From positions 1,488,001 through 1,552,000 of the forward strand of contig FNSS01000001.1 in NCBI GenBank assembly GCA_900104855.1: a stretch of DNA of 64,000 nucleotides. The letters are read 5' to 3'. Shown in pieces: positions 8,011-16,245 of the stretch (positions are counted from its first letter, which is position 1; every line of letters begins with the position of its first letter). The translations under genes and the position numbers were made by a program. Below the pieces are notes generated by a model. That model saw only the letters and a program-made list of their open reading frames with translations, did no database searches and was not told the DNA's origin. The DNA comes from Rhizobiales bacterium GAS188 (GTDB lineage Bacteria; Pseudomonadota; Alphaproteobacteria; Rhizobiales; Beijerinckiaceae).

Positions 8011-8445
8011 ATGTCACAGTCGATTTTGTCCATGAAGGGTGCTGGCATGCGGGCTTTGATCCTGGGATTGATGGCCGGGCTTACGATCGGTGGCGGCGCC
8101 GGCGCCGCACGGGCGCAGAGCACCAATTTCCTCTCCACCATGCCGCGCTTTCCCGAGCAGTCGGGCGAGGAACTCTATAAGGGGATCTGCCAGGGCTGCC
8201 ATATGCCGGACGCCAAGGGCGCGAAAGGTGCCGGCGCCTATCCGGCACTTGCCGGCGACACCAAGCTCGAAGCCGGCGGTTATCCGGTCACTGTCGTGGT
8301 GCGCGGCCAGAAGGCGATGCCGTCCTTCGGCTACTCCTTGAGCGACGATCAGGTGGCGGCCGTCGTGAACTATGTGCGCGGCCATTTCGGCAATGCCTAT
8401 AAGGACGAGGTCACGGCCGCCGATGTGAAGGCCGCGAGACCATAA
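8011..8445 (+). CDS. Small exported class I cytochrome c
   Basis: 144 residues with a Sec signal peptide ending ARAQ near residue 36 and one haem site CQGCH (Cys60, Cys63, His64). Met103 in GQKAMPSFGY is the likely sixth ligand. RBS AGAGGGGA precedes the ATG at 8011. It follows the amine oxidase by 17 bp in the same operon. It is therefore a plausible dedicated periplasmic electron acceptor, as known for the nicotine oxidoreductase NicA2 and its cytochrome partner. The role is inferred; the haem protein itself is clear. Confidence 0.9.
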   Translation: MSQSILSMKGAGMRALILGLMAGLTIGGGAGAARAQSTNFLSTMPRFPEQSGEELYKGICQGCHMPDAKGAKGAGAYPALAGDTKLEAGGYPVTVVVRGQKAMPSFGYSLSDDQVAAVVNYVRGHFGNAYKDEVTAADVKAARP

Positions 8446-8814
8446 AGCTCCTTTTAGAAATTCGGACGGCCGCGCCGACGCCGATTTCGGCTCTCCCGGC
8501 GGCCGATCCGCGTTGAAACGGGTGCTCCCGAAACGGCGGGGGCTCAAGCTCGTCCGGGCCGCAGGCGTTGAGTGGCAAATATCGCTTTCATCGCAATTCT
8601 CGGGAAGATTCCGCGGGTTTTCCCCTGAATCGGTGACTCTCAGCGGTGAGTCTTGGCGAGTTCGCGCCACAGAGCAGGCAGGAATTACCCGCCTGACCGC
8701 TCCATTTCCGTCCTTGGCGAAACCTCCGCGGCTGTCATCAAGGGATCACTCTCATGCCACATTCACAGTGCTTTCGAATACCTGGCATTGGGGCCGCGGA
8801 GCTGGGGCACAGCT
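8446..8814. other. Intergenic region without recognisable gene
   Basis: 369 bp between the cytochrome c and SPOR genes. Frames here have no family resemblance or codon bias. One short inverted repeat (GACTC...GAGTC near 8635-8652) is present. It probably holds the promoter of the SPOR gene; no convincing -35/-10 pair was picked out. Confidence 0.5.
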
Positions 8815-10410
8815 ATGAGGGCCGAAATGACCGCGTCCAAAAGATTGGTGCACACCGCCGACCTTGATGAGTTCGAGCAGGAGCTGCGTTCGGTAGCCGC
8901 CGCCGCGCTCCAAGAGAGAGGCAAAGATCCCGAGAGAAGCGACGATCCTGAGAGAAGCGATGATGATGTGCTCGCAGAGCTTGCAAGGAAAGTCGGTCGA
9001 GACACCTCGTCACCCAGGGCGGATGCCCAAGGATCGCCCACATCCCCTGATCGAATGACAGCGGAACGAGGAGCAGTCGTGAAATTTCGGCCTCGGACGC
9101 CAAATGCAACGACAGTGGATGCAACGCCGGCGGAGTTCGACCTCGAGGCTGAGATCAAGAAGGCTGTACGGACGGATTATTCACACGCCAATTGGGGGAA
9201 CGGCACGGGATCGTCCCATTCCGAAGCTTGGGACGGTCGGCTCGACGAGCATGGCACTGCATTTGCCGAAGATGGCGAGGCTAGCTGGCATGACGCGGCC
9301 GACGAGCGCGCCTCTGCGTCGGATGCGAGCACGATGCAAAGCGCTTCCGCGGCGCGCAGCATCGTGTTGCCGCTCGCGCTGGCGCTCACACTGTCGACGA
9401 TCCTGGTCGCACTCGGTGTCGGTGCCGTCGCCCTGATCCGGGGTGGCTCGACGAGTTCGATTTCCGACGCGAGTCCGGCGGTCAAGGTCGAGGACGTGAC
9501 CGCGCCCCAGCAGCCGGCCGCTGTGGCCGAGGCGAAAGCCGGCGAGCCCATCGAGGCCTCGCTGCCTGCCGCGGCCCAGCCCGGCGCGGGGATCGCATCT
9601 TCACCTGCGTCATCGCAGTTGACGCCGGCCGGCGGTGGCGCGCCCGCCTCGGCTACGCCCGGCCCGGCGAGGGCTCAAGATGTATCGCCTATGCCGGCAG
9701 CGAGCCCGAATTTGCCGCCGCTCGGGACAGCCCAGCCGTCGGGCCAAAGCCCTGACCTCGGCACCCCGCATCGCGTGTCGACCGTATCGGTCAAAGCCGA
9801 CGGAAGCATCGCGCCGGCGAACAGGCCGAAGGCGGATCCTCAGGCGCCTTCTCCATCCATGGCAGCTTCGTCCGCCGATGCGCCCTCGGCGGACGCTTCG
9901 CCTCCGGTTGAAAACGTCGCACAACCGCCGAAGAGGCCCGCCGAAGCAGCGCTTGCAAGACCCTCGGCCGCGGCCGTTGCGAATGCCACGCGGAACAAGA
10001 AGACGGAACCGGCGGCAAGCCCTGCAGTGGTCGCAAACAATCAGCAACAGCCCGAAGCGGCGCCGCCGGCGACCGTCGCGAGCGTCTTGCGCAAGGTCAT
10101 CGAAGGCGGCAACGCGCAGAATGCCCAGCCGGCCGCGCCGCCAGCCGATGCAAAGACCAAGGTTGCCGGTCCTGCGGTATCGCTCAAGCTCGCCTCGAGC
10201 ACCACGGAGCCCGATGCGCAAGCCACCTTGGCCCGGCTGCAGAAGCAGTTTCCCGGCGCGCTCACCGAGGCTGCGGTGCATCGAGAGGATATGGGCAAGG
10301 ACGGCGTGTTCTATCGCGTCAGGGTCGGCCCCTTATCGCGCGAAGCCGCAAACAAGATTTGCGCCCAGTTAAAGGCCGGCGGCGCAAGCTGCTCCATGTC
10401 GGGCGGCTGA
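8815..10410 (+). CDS. SPOR-domain inner-membrane protein
   Basis: 531 residues. Layout: an acidic cytoplasmic N-terminus (1-180) containing a 6-residue duplication DPERSD-DPERSD (near 38-50); one transmembrane helix (about 183-207); a long Ala/Pro/Ser-rich periplasmic linker (210-450); and a C-terminal SPOR domain (about 455-531) with FYRVRVGPLSREAANKIC. SPOR domains bind denuded septal peptidoglycan, so a role at the division site is likely. The frame extends upstream of 8815 but that part is not protein-like. It is monocistronic here and not next to the usual argS or nagZ genes. Confidence 0.82.
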   Translation: MRAEMTASKRLVHTADLDEFEQELRSVAAAALQERGKDPERSDDPERSDDDVLAELARKVGRDTSSPRADAQGSPTSPDRMTAERGAVVKFRPRTPNATTVDATPAEFDLEAEIKKAVRTDYSHANWGNGTGSSHSEAWDGRLDEHGTAFAEDGEASWHDAADERASASDASTMQSASAARSIVLPLALALTLSTILVALGVGAVALIRGGSTSSISDASPAVKVEDVTAPQQPAAVAEAKAGEPIEASLPAAAQPGAGIASSPASSQLTPAGGGAPASATPGPARAQDVSPMPAASPNLPPLGTAQPSGQSPDLGTPHRVSTVSVKADGSIAPANRPKADPQAPSPSMAASSADAPSADASPPVENVAQPPKRPAEAALARPSAAAVANATRNKKTEPAASPAVVANNQQQPEAAPPATVASVLRKVIEGGNAQNAQPAAPPADAKTKVAGPAVSLKLASSTTEPDAQATLARLQKQFPGALTEAAVHREDMGKDGVFYRVRVGPLSREAANKICAQLKAGGASCSMSGG

Positions 10411-10488
10411 GGACGCAAGCGCCGGCGATTGGCGCCCCCCAATGCGCCAATCGCGGCAGGATTGCTGCCCAGCTTCCGAAAGAGGAGC

Positions 10489-10566
10489 TGCCCCCTCACC
10501 CGGAGCCCTCCCCTCGGAACAAGTCCGAGGGTCAGGCTCCGACCTCTCCCGCAAGGGGAGAGGTGA
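10489..10566. repeat. REP-like intergenic repeat (CCCTCACCC ... CTCTCCC type)
   Basis: Contains CCCTCACCCGGAGCC, GGCTCCGACCTCTCCC and CCCGCAAGGGGAGAGG, which form nested stems. The same building blocks recur at 26420-26600, 32141-32342, 56670-56830, 62704-62815 and 63823-64000. It sits between the convergent SPOR and sugar-binding-protein genes and may terminate both. Confidence 0.75.
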
Positions 10567-10589
10567 GAGTTGCGCCGGCGCCAATCGCC

Positions 10590-11561
10590 TTACAGAAGCC
10601 CGTTCTTCTTGAGGATCTCGGGGGCGTTCTCCTTGGTGATCGTCATGGTGGGCAGGATGATGCTCTTCTCGAGCTTCTCGCCTTTCAACAGCTTGATCGC
10701 CTGCCTCACGCCTTCGGCTCCGGGCGTCGGATAGAGGAAGGTTGCGGTCAACTCGCCCTTGTTGACCCAGACCACGCCTTCATTCGGCAGGCCGTCAATG
10801 CCCATGAACTTGATTTGCTTCTCGCGCCCGGCATCCTTCGCGGCGAGATAGGCACCATAGGCCATCGGGTCGTTGTGGCCATAGACGAGATCGATCTTCT
10901 CGTTGTTGCGCAAGGCCGTCGTCATCACGTCATAGGCCTTGTCCTGCTTCCAATCGGCGGATTGCTGATCGAGCAGGTTCTTGATGCCCGGCTCCTTGTC
11001 GGTGAAGGCATGGAAGCCGTCATGGCGATCATGGGCCGGCTGGGTGCCCAAGCCGCCCCAGATCTCGACCACATTGCCCTTGGCCTTGCCGGCGCCGCCG
11101 AGGACGCTGACGGCGTATTCGCCGGCCGCGCGGCCGATCACGGCATTGTCGCCGCCGATGAATTGCGTGAAGCGTTTCGTGTCGACATTGCGGTCGAGCA
11201 CGATCACCGGGATTTTCGCGTCGATCGCCTTCTCGACGACGCCGGTGAGGCCGGCCGATTCCTTGGGCGAGATGAGGAGCACCGCGATCTCCTGCCGGAT
11301 CAGGTTCTCCACATCGGCCACCTGCTTCTCGGTCCGGTCCTCGCCATCGGTGACGATGAGATCGACTTCCGGATGCAGCCCGGCCTCGGCCTTCATGTCC
11401 TTGTTGAACTGCACGCGCCAGGGCTCGACCGTGGTGACCTGGCTGAAGCCGAGCTTCCATTTGGCCGCGGCTCGCGCCGGCGCAAATCCTTGGGGCAGAT
11501 AGACGGTCATCGAGGCGCCGGCGACGCCCGCTGAATATGTCAGAAAATCACGCCGTTTCAT
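10590..11561 (-). CDS. Periplasmic sugar-binding protein of second CUT2 importer
   Basis: 323 residues. The start at 11561 has GGGAG about 8 nt upstream; the in-frame ATG two codons earlier is too close to it. The N-terminus MKRRDFLTYSAGVAGASM is Tat-like. Mature features of ribose/galactofuranose-type binders: KLGFSQVTTVEPWR, LLISPKESAG, IPVIVLDRNV, FIGGDNAVIGRAAGEY, YGHNDPMAYGA and FMGIDGLPNEG. It is the last gene of an ATPase-permease-binding protein operon and overlaps the permease end by 14 bp. Similarity to YtfQ-like binders is only general; substrate unknown. Confidence 0.85.
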   Translation of the reverse strand: MKRRDFLTYSAGVAGASMTVYLPQGFAPARAAAKWKLGFSQVTTVEPWRVQFNKDMKAEAGLHPEVDLIVTDGEDRTEKQVADVENLIRQEIAVLLISPKESAGLTGVVEKAIDAKIPVIVLDRNVDTKRFTQFIGGDNAVIGRAAGEYAVSVLGGAGKAKGNVVEIWGGLGTQPAHDRHDGFHAFTDKEPGIKNLLDQQSADWKQDKAYDVMTTALRNNEKIDLVYGHNDPMAYGAYLAAKDAGREKQIKFMGIDGLPNEGVVWVNKGELTATFLYPTPGAEGVRQAIKLLKGEKLEKSIILPTMTITKENAPEILKKNGLL

Positions 11562-12936
11562 GAGCATTCTCCCTTTTGGTTTGTGGTGTCGCACTTGGTG
11601 AAGCGAGACTTGGTGAAGCGGGACTTGGTGAAGCGGGACTTGGTGAAGCGGGACTTGGCCGCTCGTCGACGGCCGATCTCGGCTCCTCGGTCCTTGGCGC
11701 GCTGAGGCTCAGCCGCCAGCGGCCGATGAGATGGCCGAGATTGCGCTCCTGCACGAGCACCGTGCCGACGATGATCATGCCCTTCAGCACGAGCTGAAGA
11801 TTGGAGTTGATGTTGTGAAGCTGCAGGATGTCGGAGAGGAGACCGAAGATCAGCACACCGACGAGGGTGCCCGCGAGGCCGCCGCGCCCGCCCATCAGGC
11901 TCGTGCCGCCGATGACGACGGCCGCGATGGCGTCGAGCTCGAGGCCGGTGCCCGCATCCGGCTTGCCCTGACGGTATTGCGCCACGAACAGCACGCCCGC
12001 TATGCCGGCGAGCATCCCGGAGAACAGATAGGCCGCCATCTTCACGCGCGCGACGCGGATGCCCGAGAGGATCGCGGCCTCCTCATTGCCGCCGATGGCA
12101 TAGATGTAGCGGCCGAAGGAGGTGAAGCGTAAAAGCGCCCCGAAGATGCAGATGGCGGCCAGGAAGAAGACACCTGGGACCGGGATGACGCCGCCGATCA
12201 TCGAGCGCAGCACCTCGAAATTCTCGGTGGCGTTGGTGCCGGTGTAGACCGGCAGGACCGCGCTGTCCTGGCCGGCAGTGAGGCGCGCTGCGCCCAGCAC
12301 GCCGACCATCATCGCGAGCGTCACGATAAAGGGCTGCAGCCGCCCGGCGACGATGATGAGCCCATTCAGCGAGCCGAGCAGCAGGCCGGCGCAGGCCGTC
12401 ACCAGGATGACCCCGACTACGCCGAACTTCGAGGACACTTGAGGGACGAGGAAGATGAGGACCAGGGCTGCCGCGACAAGGCCGAAAAGCAACGGCAACC
12501 AGCGCCCGCGCCAGGCATCGAGGGTCTCGCTGGAGCGACGCCCGATCTCGGCCTGCGCTCCGCGCGCCAAGCCTTTGACGATGAAGTGGGCCAGGCTTGC
12601 GACCGCCACGAAGGCGATGATCGCCGTCGCCGGCACGCCCATGACCGCCGCCGCCGTCCAGCCGGCCTTGGTGAGCAGCATGGCGCAGACGACCGTCGAG
12701 AAGGCCATGACCGAGCCGACCGAGAGATCGATGCCGCCGACCAGGATGACGAGCGTCATGCCGGTCGCGACGAGCCCCGTGATCGAAACCTGGCGCAGCA
12801 CATCGGTCAGGTTGCCGTAGGAGAGGAAGATGTTGCGCCCTGAAGACGTCACCGGAGAGAACACGGCGCCGAGCGCGAAGATCAGGAGCAGGCCCCAATA
12901 GAGCTTGGTGCGCGAGATGAGGTTGAGCGCGCTCAC
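11548..12936 (-). CDS. CUT2 ABC transporter permease with Ser/Pro repeat tail
   Basis: 462 residues, longer than the usual 320-350. The start is GTG at 12936, overlapping the ATPase stop as GTGA. The core is a RbsC/XylH-type permease (GLVATGMTLVILVGGIDLSV, GGRLQPFIVTLAMM-type and GGTSLMGGRGGLAGTLVG motifs). Extra length has two sources: an inserted region after the fourth membrane segment (about residues 105-160, including another hydrophobic stretch), and a hydrophilic tail with repeated SPASP units coded by a 15-bp tandem repeat. The tail overlaps the start of the binding-protein gene. The frame remains open far upstream, but that part is antisense to nothing and is the wrong frame of the ATPase gene. 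Confidence 0.85.
   Translation of the reverse strand: MSALNLISRTKLYWGLLLIFALGAVFSPVTSSGRNIFLSYGNLTDVLRQVSITGLVATGMTLVILVGGIDLSVGSVMAFSTVVCAMLLTKAGWTAAAVMGVPATAIIAFVAVASLAHFIVKGLARGAQAEIGRRSSETLDAWRGRWLPLLFGLVAAALVLIFLVPQVSSKFGVVGVILVTACAGLLLGSLNGLIIVAGRLQPFIVTLAMMVGVLGAARLTAGQDSAVLPVYTGTNATENFEVLRSMIGGVIPVPGVFFLAAICIFGALLRFTSFGRYIYAIGGNEEAAILSGIRVARVKMAAYLFSGMLAGIAGVLFVAQYRQGKPDAGTGLELDAIAAVVIGGTSLMGGRGGLAGTLVGVLIFGLLSDILQLHNINSNLQLVLKGMIIVGTVLVQERNLGHLIGRWRLSLSAPRTEEPRSAVDERPSPASPSPASPSPASPSLASPSATPQTKRENAHETA
11593..11658. repeat. 15-bp tandem repeat (ACTTGGTGAAGCGGG x4 plus partial)
   Basis: Four units at 11593-11607, 11608-11622, 11623-11637 and 11638-11652, then ACTTGG. On the minus strand it codes for the (SPASP)n tail of the permease. 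Unit length is a multiple of three, so copy number can change without breaking the frame. Confidence 0.95.
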
Positions 12937-14561
12937 GCGGCTGCCCTTCCGGTTGCGCCACTTGCGTCCCTTGCGCCTGGCGCCGCGAGCCGCATCACCG
13001 CCTCCTGCGTCGCTTCGGCTCTCGTCAGCATGCCGGTCATGCGGCCTTCGCACATGACGAGGATACGGTCGGCGAGCAGCAGGAGCTCCGGCAGCTCCGA
13101 GGTGACGACCACGATGCCCAGGCCCTGCGCCGCGAGGTTGAAGATCAGCTCGTAGATATCGCGCTTGGCGCCGACATCGATGCCGCGCGTCGGCTCGTCG
13201 AGCAGGAGGATGCGCGGCTTGGTCGCGAGCCATTTGCCGATCACAACCTTCTGCTGGTTGCCCCCCGAGAGGCTGGCGACCGTCTGCTCGAGGCCGGCGC
13301 AGCGAATCCCCAGCGTATCGACCATGCGGCGCGCCAGCGCCGTCTCGGCGTCGAAAGCGCGAAGCCCGAAGCGCGACATCATGCCGAGCGAGGCGAGCGC
13401 GATATTGTCCTTGATCGAGGAGCGCAGATGCAACCCATTGCCCTTGCGGTCCTCGGTGATCAGGGCGATGCCGTGGCGGTGAGCGTCGGCGGGCGAAGCG
13501 ATGGCGGTCTCCACGCCCTCGACGAAGATGCGCCCGCCCCTCAGGCCTCGATCGACGCCGAAAATGCTTTCGAGGATCTCCGTCCGCCCCGAGCCAAGCA
13601 GCCCGCCGATGCCGAGGATCTCGCCACGGCGCAGCTCGAAGGACACATCGCCGAGCGCGCGCTTCCAGCCGCGCGGTGTCGGCAGGTTCAAGGACAAGCC
13701 TTCGACAGCAAGCATCACCGGCCGATCGCCGGCGGCGCTCTCCCTGCCGCTTTCGGTCAGCTCCCGTCCGACCATGGCTTTGATCACGGCTTCGCGCGAT
13801 GTGTCTCGCATCGGGGCCGTCAGCACATGGCGGCCGTCGCGCAGCACGGTGACGCGATCGGCGAGCTCCGTCACCTCGTCGAGGCGATGCGTGATGTAGA
13901 TGATGGCGACGCCCGCCGCCGCGAGCTGCCTCACGACCCGAAACAGCGCTTGGCATTCCGTGGTCGAGAGCGCCGAGGTCGGCTCGTCCATGATCAGGAT
14001 GCGCGCCTCGAGCGACAGCGCCTTGGCGATCTCGACGAGTTGTTGCTCGCCGACCCTCAACCGCCCGACGCGTATCTCGGGATCGATGGCGATGCCGAGC
14101 CGGGCGAGCAAAGTGCGCGCCGCCTTCAGCATCCGCCGCCGATCGATCACCAGCCCGCCGATCAACGGCTCGCGACCAAGGAAAATATTCTCCGCGACAT
14201 TGAGCTCCGGCACCAGGTTGAGCTCCTGGTGGATCATGGCGATGCCGGCGCGCTCGGCGTCGCGCACGTCGAAGAACCGGGTCTCGGCGCCGTCGATGAA
14301 GATCTTGCCCTGGTAGTCCGCATGCACGCCGGAGAGAATCTTGACCAGCGTGGATTTGCCCGCGCCGTTCTCGCCCATCAGGGCGTGGACTTCCCCGCGC
14401 CTCAGATCAAACGAGACATCGCGCAGGACGACGACGCCGGAGAACGCCTTCGAAATATTGTCGGCCGCGAGAATCGTCGACGATCCCTCATGCGGCGGAA
14501 GCGCCCGGCCGGGTGGCGTCGGCTGGTCGAGCCGCGCGGACGTGGACCGTCGCATCGCCAA
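12933..14561 (-). CDS. CUT2 sugar ABC transporter ATP-binding protein (two NBDs)
   Basis: 542 residues with two fused nucleotide-binding domains, as in RbsA/MglA/XylG. First domain: Walker A GENGAGKST (about residue 70), signature LRVGEQQLVEIAKAL, Walker B ILIMDEPTSAL. Second domain: degenerate Walker A GLLGSGRTE and signature LSGGNQQKVVIGKWL with Walker B ILLLDEPTRGID, the normal asymmetry of this class. It is first in the operon and reads away from a GntR regulator. The first 20 or so residues are extra, so the start could be slightly inside. Confidence 0.9.
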   Translation of the reverse strand: MAMRRSTSARLDQPTPPGRALPPHEGSSTILAADNISKAFSGVVVLRDVSFDLRRGEVHALMGENGAGKSTLVKILSGVHADYQGKIFIDGAETRFFDVRDAERAGIAMIHQELNLVPELNVAENIFLGREPLIGGLVIDRRRMLKAARTLLARLGIAIDPEIRVGRLRVGEQQLVEIAKALSLEARILIMDEPTSALSTTECQALFRVVRQLAAAGVAIIYITHRLDEVTELADRVTVLRDGRHVLTAPMRDTSREAVIKAMVGRELTESGRESAAGDRPVMLAVEGLSLNLPTPRGWKRALGDVSFELRRGEILGIGGLLGSGRTEILESIFGVDRGLRGGRIFVEGVETAIASPADAHRHGIALITEDRKGNGLHLRSSIKDNIALASLGMMSRFGLRAFDAETALARRMVDTLGIRCAGLEQTVASLSGGNQQKVVIGKWLATKPRILLLDEPTRGIDVGAKRDIYELIFNLAAQGLGIVVVTSELPELLLLADRILVMCEGRMTGMLTRAEATQEAVMRLAAPGARDASGATGRAAA

Positions 14562-14617
14562 CCTGTCCTCCCCAATCGGCCAGCTTCTGCTCGGCCATAT
14601 TCTTTTTCCGCACTGAC

Positions 14618-14647
14618 ATGCTAGTTTGGTAAGAGAATTTCTGTCAA
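14618..14647 (-). promoter_or_regulatory. Candidate promoter of the CUT2 transporter operon
   Basis: On the minus strand TTGACA (14647-14642) is followed after 18 bp by TAGCAT (14623-14618). The spacer holds an imperfect palindrome AGAGAATTTCT (14632-14642), and TGGTAA occurs both here and at 14671 or so. These could be the binding site of the divergent GntR regulator. Confidence 0.4.
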
Positions 14648-14708
14648 GCTGTGCCGCGGCGATCGGTCCTGGTAAATCTCTCGAGAATCAGAGAAAGGGC
14701 GGGCCAGC

Positions 14709-15428
14709 GTGAACACCGGGTTGGATGTCGGGCGGCGCTCATCCGCGGGCCTGCGCTTGACGCCGGAAGGCGGGCGCAAGTCGAAGGCCAATTTCGTCCA
14801 TGCCACGCTGAGGCAAGCGATCCTCTCGGGCAGTCTGTCGCCCGAGACGCCGATCGACAAGGTGGCGCTGTGCGACCGCTTCGGGGTGTCCCGGCTCACG
14901 GTGACGAACGCCATCGAGCGCCTCGCCTATGAGGGTCTCGTCGAGATCGAACCGCAGCGCGGCTCCTATGTCACCCGGATCAGCCTCGGCGATGTCAGGC
15001 AATGGATGCTCGTGCGGCGCATCCTGGAATGCGAGGTCGTGGCGCAGGCGGCCGAGAATCTCTCGAAGGACTGGACCGAGCATCTCGCCCGCAACCTCAG
15101 CTATCAGCGCGCCGCGATGAAGAATGGCGATCTCGACGGGTTCTACCAGCTCGATCTCGCTTTCCACGGTTTGCTGATCGAGGGTCTCGCTTTGCATCGG
15201 GTCGGCGAGGTGCTGGACTCGGTCCGCACCCATATCGACCGCACGCGCCGCATGCTGCTGCCGGAGCCCGGCCGGCCGCTCGCGACCTTCAAGGAGCATC
15301 AGTCGATCTTCGGCTTGATCGCGGCGCATGACCGGGCAGGAGCCGTAGAGGCCATGGCGAAGCATCTCGATAGAGTCATGAGCGAGCTCGAAGCCTTCGA
15401 AGCACGTCACCCCAATTTCTTCTCGTGA
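14709..15428 (+). CDS. GntR-family regulator, FadR/FCD subgroup
   Basis: 239 residues from a GTG start preceded by AGAAAGGG. The winged helix covers about residues 30-95 (ETPIDKVALCDRFGVSRLTV, then GLVEIEPQRGSYVT). The C-terminal all-helical FCD ligand domain includes the metal-site segments DLAFHGLLIEG and the late EHQSIFGLIAAHD and MAKHLDRVM histidines. It diverges from the CUT2 transporter operon and most likely controls it in response to a carboxylate or sugar acid. Confidence 0.87.
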   Translation: MNTGLDVGRRSSAGLRLTPEGGRKSKANFVHATLRQAILSGSLSPETPIDKVALCDRFGVSRLTVTNAIERLAYEGLVEIEPQRGSYVTRISLGDVRQWMLVRRILECEVVAQAAENLSKDWTEHLARNLSYQRAAMKNGDLDGFYQLDLAFHGLLIEGLALHRVGEVLDSVRTHIDRTRRMLLPEPGRPLATFKEHQSIFGLIAAHDRAGAVEAMAKHLDRVMSELEAFEARHPNFFS

Positions 15429-15470
15429 GGCAATGTCTTCCCGTGTAGATTTCGCCGCGGAGTTCGGCTC

Positions 15471-16076
15471 TTAGGCGTTCGGCCTGAAGAGGCCTTCGAG
15501 GACTTGCCTGACGAACTTCCTGTCCAGCGGAGCGTGCCCGAGGAGAAGGCGATACCAGATCGCGCCGAATGCGAAGTCGAGTACGGTCTCGATGTTGGTC
15601 TGCGGCGGGAGCTCTCCCGATCGGATCGCGGCCCGGAGAATATGTCGGCCGACCTCGCGACGGGGTTCGACGACCCTCTCGATCATGGTCGCGCGCAGCG
15701 CCGCATCCGTTTGCGCTTCGGCCACTATGCTGCGCAGCATATTGGCCCAGGCGACATCCTGCAGGCGCTGAACCGACTGGCTGAGATAGGCTTGAAAGTC
15801 GGCCATCAGGCCGCGTGCGGGAACGCCGACGGCACCATCCTCGTCCATCCCTTGAATATAGATGTCGAGGAGAAGCGCACCCTTCGAGGGCCAGCGGCGA
15901 TAGATGCTCTGCTTGGCCACGCCGGCGCGCGCCGCGACTCCCTCCATGGAAAACGCCCCATAGCCTGATTGCCGCAGGACATCGGTGGCCGCAGCCATGA
16001 TCGCGCGGTCCACCGCCTCGTCGCGCGGACGGCCCATGCGGCTCGTCGACTGTTTTCTCCCGGGGCTCGCCGCCAT
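15471..16076 (-). CDS. TetR-family transcriptional repressor
   Basis: 201 residues. The N-terminal HTH is clear (AIMAAATDVLRQSGYGAFSM, then ARAGVAKQSIYRRWPSKGAL, residues about 25-70). The C-terminal part is an effector-binding helical domain of the TetR_C type (IWYRLLLGHAPLDRKFVRQVL). It diverges from a binding-protein/amidohydrolase/CoA-ligase operon, with a perfect 20-bp palindrome in between. It is therefore the likely repressor of that operon and of itself. Confidence 0.88.
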   Translation of the reverse strand: MAASPGRKQSTSRMGRPRDEAVDRAIMAAATDVLRQSGYGAFSMEGVAARAGVAKQSIYRRWPSKGALLLDIYIQGMDEDGAVGVPARGLMADFQAYLSQSVQRLQDVAWANMLRSIVAEAQTDAALRATMIERVVEPRREVGRHILRAAIRSGELPPQTNIETVLDFAFGAIWYRLLLGHAPLDRKFVRQVLEGLFRPNA

Positions 16077-16101
16077 GCCGATCGCACTCCCGCATTCGCA
16101 G

Positions 16102-16131
16102 TTGACATACGCAACGTTGCGTATGCTAAAT
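16102..16131 (+). promoter_or_regulatory. Promoter with perfect 20-bp palindromic operator
   Basis: CATACGCAACGTTGCGTATG (16106-16125) is a perfect inverted repeat. It overlaps the 3' end of a TTGACA -35 hexamer (16102-16107) and fills the spacer to an AT-rich -10 candidate (CTAAAT, 16126-16131). This geometry suits steric repression by the adjacent TetR protein. Confidence 0.7.
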
Positions 16132-16245
16132 AGATAGGTCCGCAGCTTGAGGCTGAGGCTTTCTGGGCGCGTGTCAAGGATGGGTACGCCAACTGCCCCT
16201 CATCGCGCTGCTTTCGGGCTTTCGGCCGTCGGAAGGAGGATAAGC

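Noticed and set aside
12937-13956. N-terminal extension of the sugar permease frame
   Set aside because: It is the wrong frame of the ATPase gene. The GTG at 12936 gives a normal permease start.
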